This document shows, one piece after another, positions 60,256 to 64,000 of a DNA stretch of 64,000 bases; the stretch's first letter is position 1; each line of letters begins with the position of its first letter. The notes below the pieces were generated by a model. That model had not been told where the DNA came from. It worked only from the letters and a program-made list of their open reading frames with translations, and did no database searches. Source of the stretch: Warburgia ugandensis (Eukaryota; Streptophyta; Magnoliopsida; Canellales; Canellaceae). The stretch spans positions 81,706,880 through 81,770,879 of the forward strand of contig CP141132.1 in assembly GCA_035236585.1 (NCBI GenBank), read 5' to 3'. A program made the position numbers and the translations under genes.

Positions 60256-61658
60256 GAGAAACATTAGTCATCGTCTCTTTTATTCTCTTGTAATACCAAA
60301 ATTGTTTTTAAGTCTTTAAGTAAAGGATGAATGTTCATAAGCATCCATTTCCTACCGTTAAAAATTCATCCAACGACATGGGCCATATGGTGTTTCTTGT
60401 AACTCAATTCATCTCCTCCAGCAATACCAAAAAAGAAAAACAATGATTTACATTCATCATCAAAAGCCCCATAAAACATTATAATCATGCAAATGGTGGA
60501 TAACTTTTTAAGAAGTTAGTGGTTTGTGACATTGGGAGGATAAACTGATAAACCATAGAGATTGGACTGGCCAAACATCCACGTTAGTGGATTTTACAGG
60601 GATGATGAGATCCGGTGTTTTGCACTTTTTTCTAGGAAATAGAAATTTTAATTTATGAGAGTTTTTAAATTTCTAGATGTATAAATGAAAGAAAAATCCA
60701 GCAAGAGAAAAAACTATCTCAACATTTCGTCAGATCCTTGTCAAAATTGTAGATGATCCTAGCTATTGTTTGCTTAATTTGTAAAATAAACAGTCACAAA
60801 TTTTCAGTGTCTACTTAGTAACTGAAAGCAGCAATGGCTAAATCACCGATGATTAAGAACTTTGGAGCATGGCCCATCCGGAAGTCGAGCTAACGCGTTA
60901 GGAACGATTTGGATCTTCGCAAGCCTGGGCCCCCCAGAGTTAAAATAGCCGTCCATGCCAATTGTTAATCACGGGGCTTCTTCTCCTTGCCTTTCCTCCT
61001 TTCTCTTTGTAACGACCGTGGAAACCTTGTTGCAGCTCGATTCCCGGCCGGTAGCCATAGGAAAACACTCCGCCTCGACTTATTGTAACCGGATTTGGGG
61101 TTGTGGGTGCTGAACTGTGGGAATCTAAGGAGACCGGAGATTTTGTGGTGGGTTTTGGGGAAAAGGGAATACCAGCTGGGTTTTGCTCGTGAGTGGCGGA
61201 AATCAAACCAAGGTACTTCCTGATGGTATTCTCCGTCGATCTCGCTGGATCTTTTCATGGGTTTCTTGTATTTTGCATTTCTGTTTAAGATTTCTCTTGC
61301 ATGACTTCGGCTGTTGGTGGAAGGCCGTGTTTGAAATGTTAAGGCTGGGGTTTTCGTTAAGCTAAATCTCTTATTTTAAAGCAATGTTTTTCCCTCTTAA
61401 ATCTTGGGAAGTTGTATGGCTTTCTGGGGCTTATTCTAGTTATTAATTTTTTTTTTTTCCAAAATTTTCATGTGAAATGTGCTGCTGTTGCTTGTTTCAG
61501 AAGGGATTCTTGCATGTAATTACTTCTGTTTTACCGTCACGGCAACTGTTATTGCTTCGTTTATTTGTTTTCTGGGATTCTAGCTACTGTGGCTGCTCGT
61601 TAATGGGTGTTATTACTTCCTGTTGGCACTGCATTAGCATTCTACCTACTGTGGCTAC
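60256..61658. other. Unassigned; GC-richer block at 60960-61260 then T-rich sequence
   Basis: The GC rise at 60960-61260 followed by GTACTTCC and long T-rich sequence could be the first exon and intron of an unidentified gene. No protein match is apparent in any frame. The open frames here have no recognisable domain. Confidence 0.3.
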
Positions 61659-61840
61659 TGATTTTGCTATTTCTCTGTGTTCTAATTGGTGTTTATGCTC
61701 ATTTTTTCTTGTTTGTTTTATGTCATGCGAAATGATTCCTGGTTCTTGCTGCTGATTTTGCTATTTTACTGTATTTTAGTGGGTGTTTAGATGCTTATTT
61801 TTTCTTGTTTGTTTTATGTCATAGAAAATTATTCTTCGAA
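61659..61840. repeat. Tandem duplication, two copies of about 94 bp
   Basis: TGATTTTGCTATTT begins at 61659 and 61753. Each copy contains CATTTTTTCTTGTTTG or TATTTTTTCTTGTTTG followed by TTTTATGTCAT(G/A). The region is T-rich and looks intronic. Confidence 0.8.
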
Positions 61841-61878
61841 TTTAGTTAATATATTTCAGCATCACCTTCAGAAGAGTA

Positions 61879-62091
61879 ATGTGCACTATATTTTGGACAA
61901 CTGATCACCTTATTGATCGAAGGCAGTTTGATATCCCTTTTGAATTACTTGAAACTTTTGAATTATCCTTTATTCTTTGTAATAAAGCTCCTTCAACATT
62001 GATTGGGCTTATGGATGTGGCGTTTGAGTTGCCATCAAAAGAAAAATTGAGGCTGTCTCTAGTTCAAGAAGACCATGAAACACATAGTTGA
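61879..62091 (+). CDS. Possible exon of an unknown gene (70 codons), doubtful
   Basis: An open frame reads MCTIFWTTDHLIDRRQFD, later TFELSFILCNKAPSTLIGLM and ELPSKEKLRLSLVQED. I do not recognise it. It is preceded by a T-rich stretch and ATTTCAG at 61853-61859, a plausible splice acceptor, so the true exon could begin near 61860. Nothing around it confirms a gene, and it could be a chance frame or part of a pseudogene. Confidence 0.2.
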   Translation: MCTIFWTTDHLIDRRQFDIPFELLETFELSFILCNKAPSTLIGLMDVAFELPSKEKLRLSLVQEDHETHS

Positions 62092-63374
62092 AGTGGTTTG
62101 TTAATTAGGAGTTCAAATTAAAAAGAAGGTTTTTTTAATAGAATCTCTTTACTCTGACCCATTTAGAATGTAATGAAAAGGAGTCCTTAGTTGGAATTCG
62201 ATTGACTGACAGCTCCATCTTCTATAATTTCCATTGAGAGACTAGCATGTCTACAGATTGTTTCAATAAATTTAAAGATTTCTCAGTGATTACTTATAGT
62301 GGATTTCAAAATTCAAAGAGACTGATGCTTAGAGATTCCTCGAGAGCTTCTTACATGCGATTGCTACCTTAAAATAAAGAAGATGTTCCTTGCTGTTGTC
62401 ACTGGTAAGGCCTTTCAAAGGCTTTCTTGTGCAATTGGATGTGTTTGAGGAAAACAGTGGAATTATAAAACCATTGGAGCAGTTGGACCATTGTGATTCT
62501 TCTGTAAGTCAATGGTGCTTGTGTCTTTGGCTTCACCTTTTTTTTATTGTCACCATGTATGGACAGGTGGGGATATAGAGTATGGGCAGTGAAAATTTTC
62601 TCATTATTATATAATACACCACAATAAAACATGGATAAACTTATTTAAGAGCTAACTGACTGAGGTTTGCAGCCTATTTCTCTAAGTTTACATAATTTTT
62701 AATTACCATGTTCTTGGGCCACCTGTAGCAATAATCCATGGATAATTTTATCCTTTCACAGTAGCTGTTGTATTAGTAGAGATTGGATGTCTTCTTTTTT
62801 CCCTTTTGCTGACTCCAGCATCAACCACTATGAATCATCATATTTTCTGCATGTATACTTTAATGGAAACATGAAAGTACATTGATTGGAGGGAACAGCT
62901 ACACTGGAGACAGAGATTATCTCCACAAAGATAACATTGGAAGGAGCCATGCTCTTGGCTTGTGAATCCACTACACTGTTAGCAGATTAAGAAAGTGCTG
63001 GAAAACAAAAGAATTACATAAAGAAAGATCAAGAATCTCTTCAATTAATAATTCAAGGCACCAATAGACAGTATAAAGGACTGTTGGCCCATGCAATGAC
63101 ATTGGAGGAATTGCCTTCGACCAGCAACAAATCACTGAAATTGGAAGTAAAAATTCTAAGACCAACTATAGGGGAGCTCTCAATTCTGATTCTTGTAAGT
63201 CTTTCCTAGCAATTGCCATTACAAGAGTACCCTAATGATTCTACATCACATCACCAACCCTTGCAGGTCCCATGTAACTAAAAGAAGCCCCATCAAGGTT
63301 TCACTTAAGAGAACCAAGTGGCATGAATAAACCAGCTTAAGAGGAATTTTGTTCACCCTATTATGAATAATGGA
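62092..63374. other. Intergenic, nothing identified
   Basis: No recognisable gene or repeat on either strand. Several short frames are present but have no domain-like content. Confidence 0.35.
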
Positions 63375-63555
63375 AGGTGAGCCTTGGGGCAATGGTAAAA
63401 GTTGTCGTCATGTGACCTTGAGTTCACAGGTTCAAGGTGTGGAAACAGCTTCTTGTAAAAATACAAGGTAAGGCTGTGCACTCTAGGCCTTTGTGGTCCG
63501 CCCCTTCTTGGGACCCCGCATAGGTGGGAGCATTGTGCACCAGGGCTGCCCTTCT
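63375..63555 (+). mobile_element. Au-type SINE
   Basis: AGGTGAGCCTTGGGGCAATG, then CATGTGACCTTGAGTTCAC with the B box GGTTCAAGG, GTGGAAACAGC, CTTTGTGGTCCGCCCCTTC and TGCACCAGGGCTGCCC. It is one of the better-preserved copies here. Confidence 0.92.
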
Positions 63556-63588
63556 ATCATATAATAATGGAATCCCAAGTTTTGATGA

Positions 63589-64000
63589 ATCATCATCATC
63601 ATCGTCAAGACCTTATCCCAATTAGGGGTCAGCCACATGAATCTTATTCCTCCATTCCTCTCTATTAAGTATCATGGCTTAATTTAGTCCCCAAATTTTT
63701 AAATCTTTTCTCACCACTTCTATCCATGTTCTTTTAGGGCCTTCCCCTTCCCCTTTTAGAACCTTCTACTTGCATTGTCTCATTCCTTCTAATCGGTGCC
63801 ATTTTTGGTCTCCTTTGGACATGCCCAAAATATCTAAGTCTAATCTCCCTCATCTTGTTACCTGTTGGTGCTATCTCTAAGTTTCCTTTAATGTTTTCAT
63901 TCCTAATTCTATCATTTCTTGTCTTGCCACTTATCCATCTCAACATCTTCATTTTTGCGATGCTCATCCTATGAACATGATGTTCTTTAATTGCCAACAC
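63589..64000 (-). mobile_element. RTE LINE 3' end, antisense, running off the window
   Basis: The + strand begins with the (CAT)n tail and AGACCTTATCCCAATTAGGG, the inverted 3' end of the same LINE family. The minus-strand frame from the window edge to 63734 encodes the conserved C-terminus, with HVHRMSIAKMKMLRWISGKT, GNKMREIRLRYFGHVQRRPK and GSKRGRGRP. This frame is open for 88 codons, unlike the two nested copies, so the element may be younger. The 5' part is outside the window. Confidence 0.9.

Noticed and set aside
61477..61755. 92-codon Cys-rich hydrophobic frame
   Set aside because: T-rich sequence with an internal tandem duplication looks like an intron; the cysteines come from TGT/TGC in T/G-rich DNA.
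63375..63555. tRNA gene in the 5' part of Au elements
   Set aside because: The tRNA-like boxes are part of a SINE; no cloverleaf with acceptor stem can be formed from the surrounding sequence.

Overview
This is nuclear DNA from a flowering plant. The support is GT-AG introns in plant gene families, plastid DNA fragments embedded in nuclear sequence, and many plant transposons: Au-type SINEs, RTE-type LINEs, TRIM and other LTR elements, and foldback elements. I cannot name the species. Au-SINE density would fit many angiosperms, including magnoliids.

Layout. (1) 0.06-4.1 kb holds a decayed chlorophyll b reductase gene (NYC1-like). One of its introns contains a mosaic of plastid fragments (16S rRNA, atpA, atpB, psaB) and a MITE. 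(2) 4.1-12.9 kb is repeat-rich: SINEs, foldback elements and a large antisense LTR-like block. (3) 12.9-57.6 kb is a tandem array of proline-rich-extensin-like receptor kinases (PERK), all on the + strand. Three copies look intact: A 13032-18173, C 33897-40598 and D 48969-55493, each with eight exons and open reading through every junction. Copy B (29567-31122) keeps only exons 2 and 3 and has a stop. Two degenerate last-exon relics follow D. (4) 57.6-64 kb has an F-box pseudogene, a TRIM-like cluster, low-information sequence, one more Au SINE and the 3' end of an antisense LINE.

The array grew by segmental duplication. B, C and D share their upstream region and intron 1. The second half of C (from about 38785) is close to the second half of A instead, including a downstream SINE with a LINE nested in it. 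C therefore looks like a recombinant gene whose junction lies in intron 5. Between B and C sits a two-exon antisense fragment of COX15 (heme A synthase), introns kept and frame open.

The three intact kinases encode a short N-terminal segment, one membrane helix, a long Ser/Pro/Asn-rich region and a PERK-class kinase domain. The glycine loop, Lys, HRD and DFG are present. All three replace the APE motif of the activation segment with DPG. This shared change, the recombinant gene, the COX15 capture and a solo LTR with TA...TA ends are the most interesting points. I saw no CRISPR, operon-like structure or convincing RNA gene, and nothing that clearly amounts to a new molecular system.
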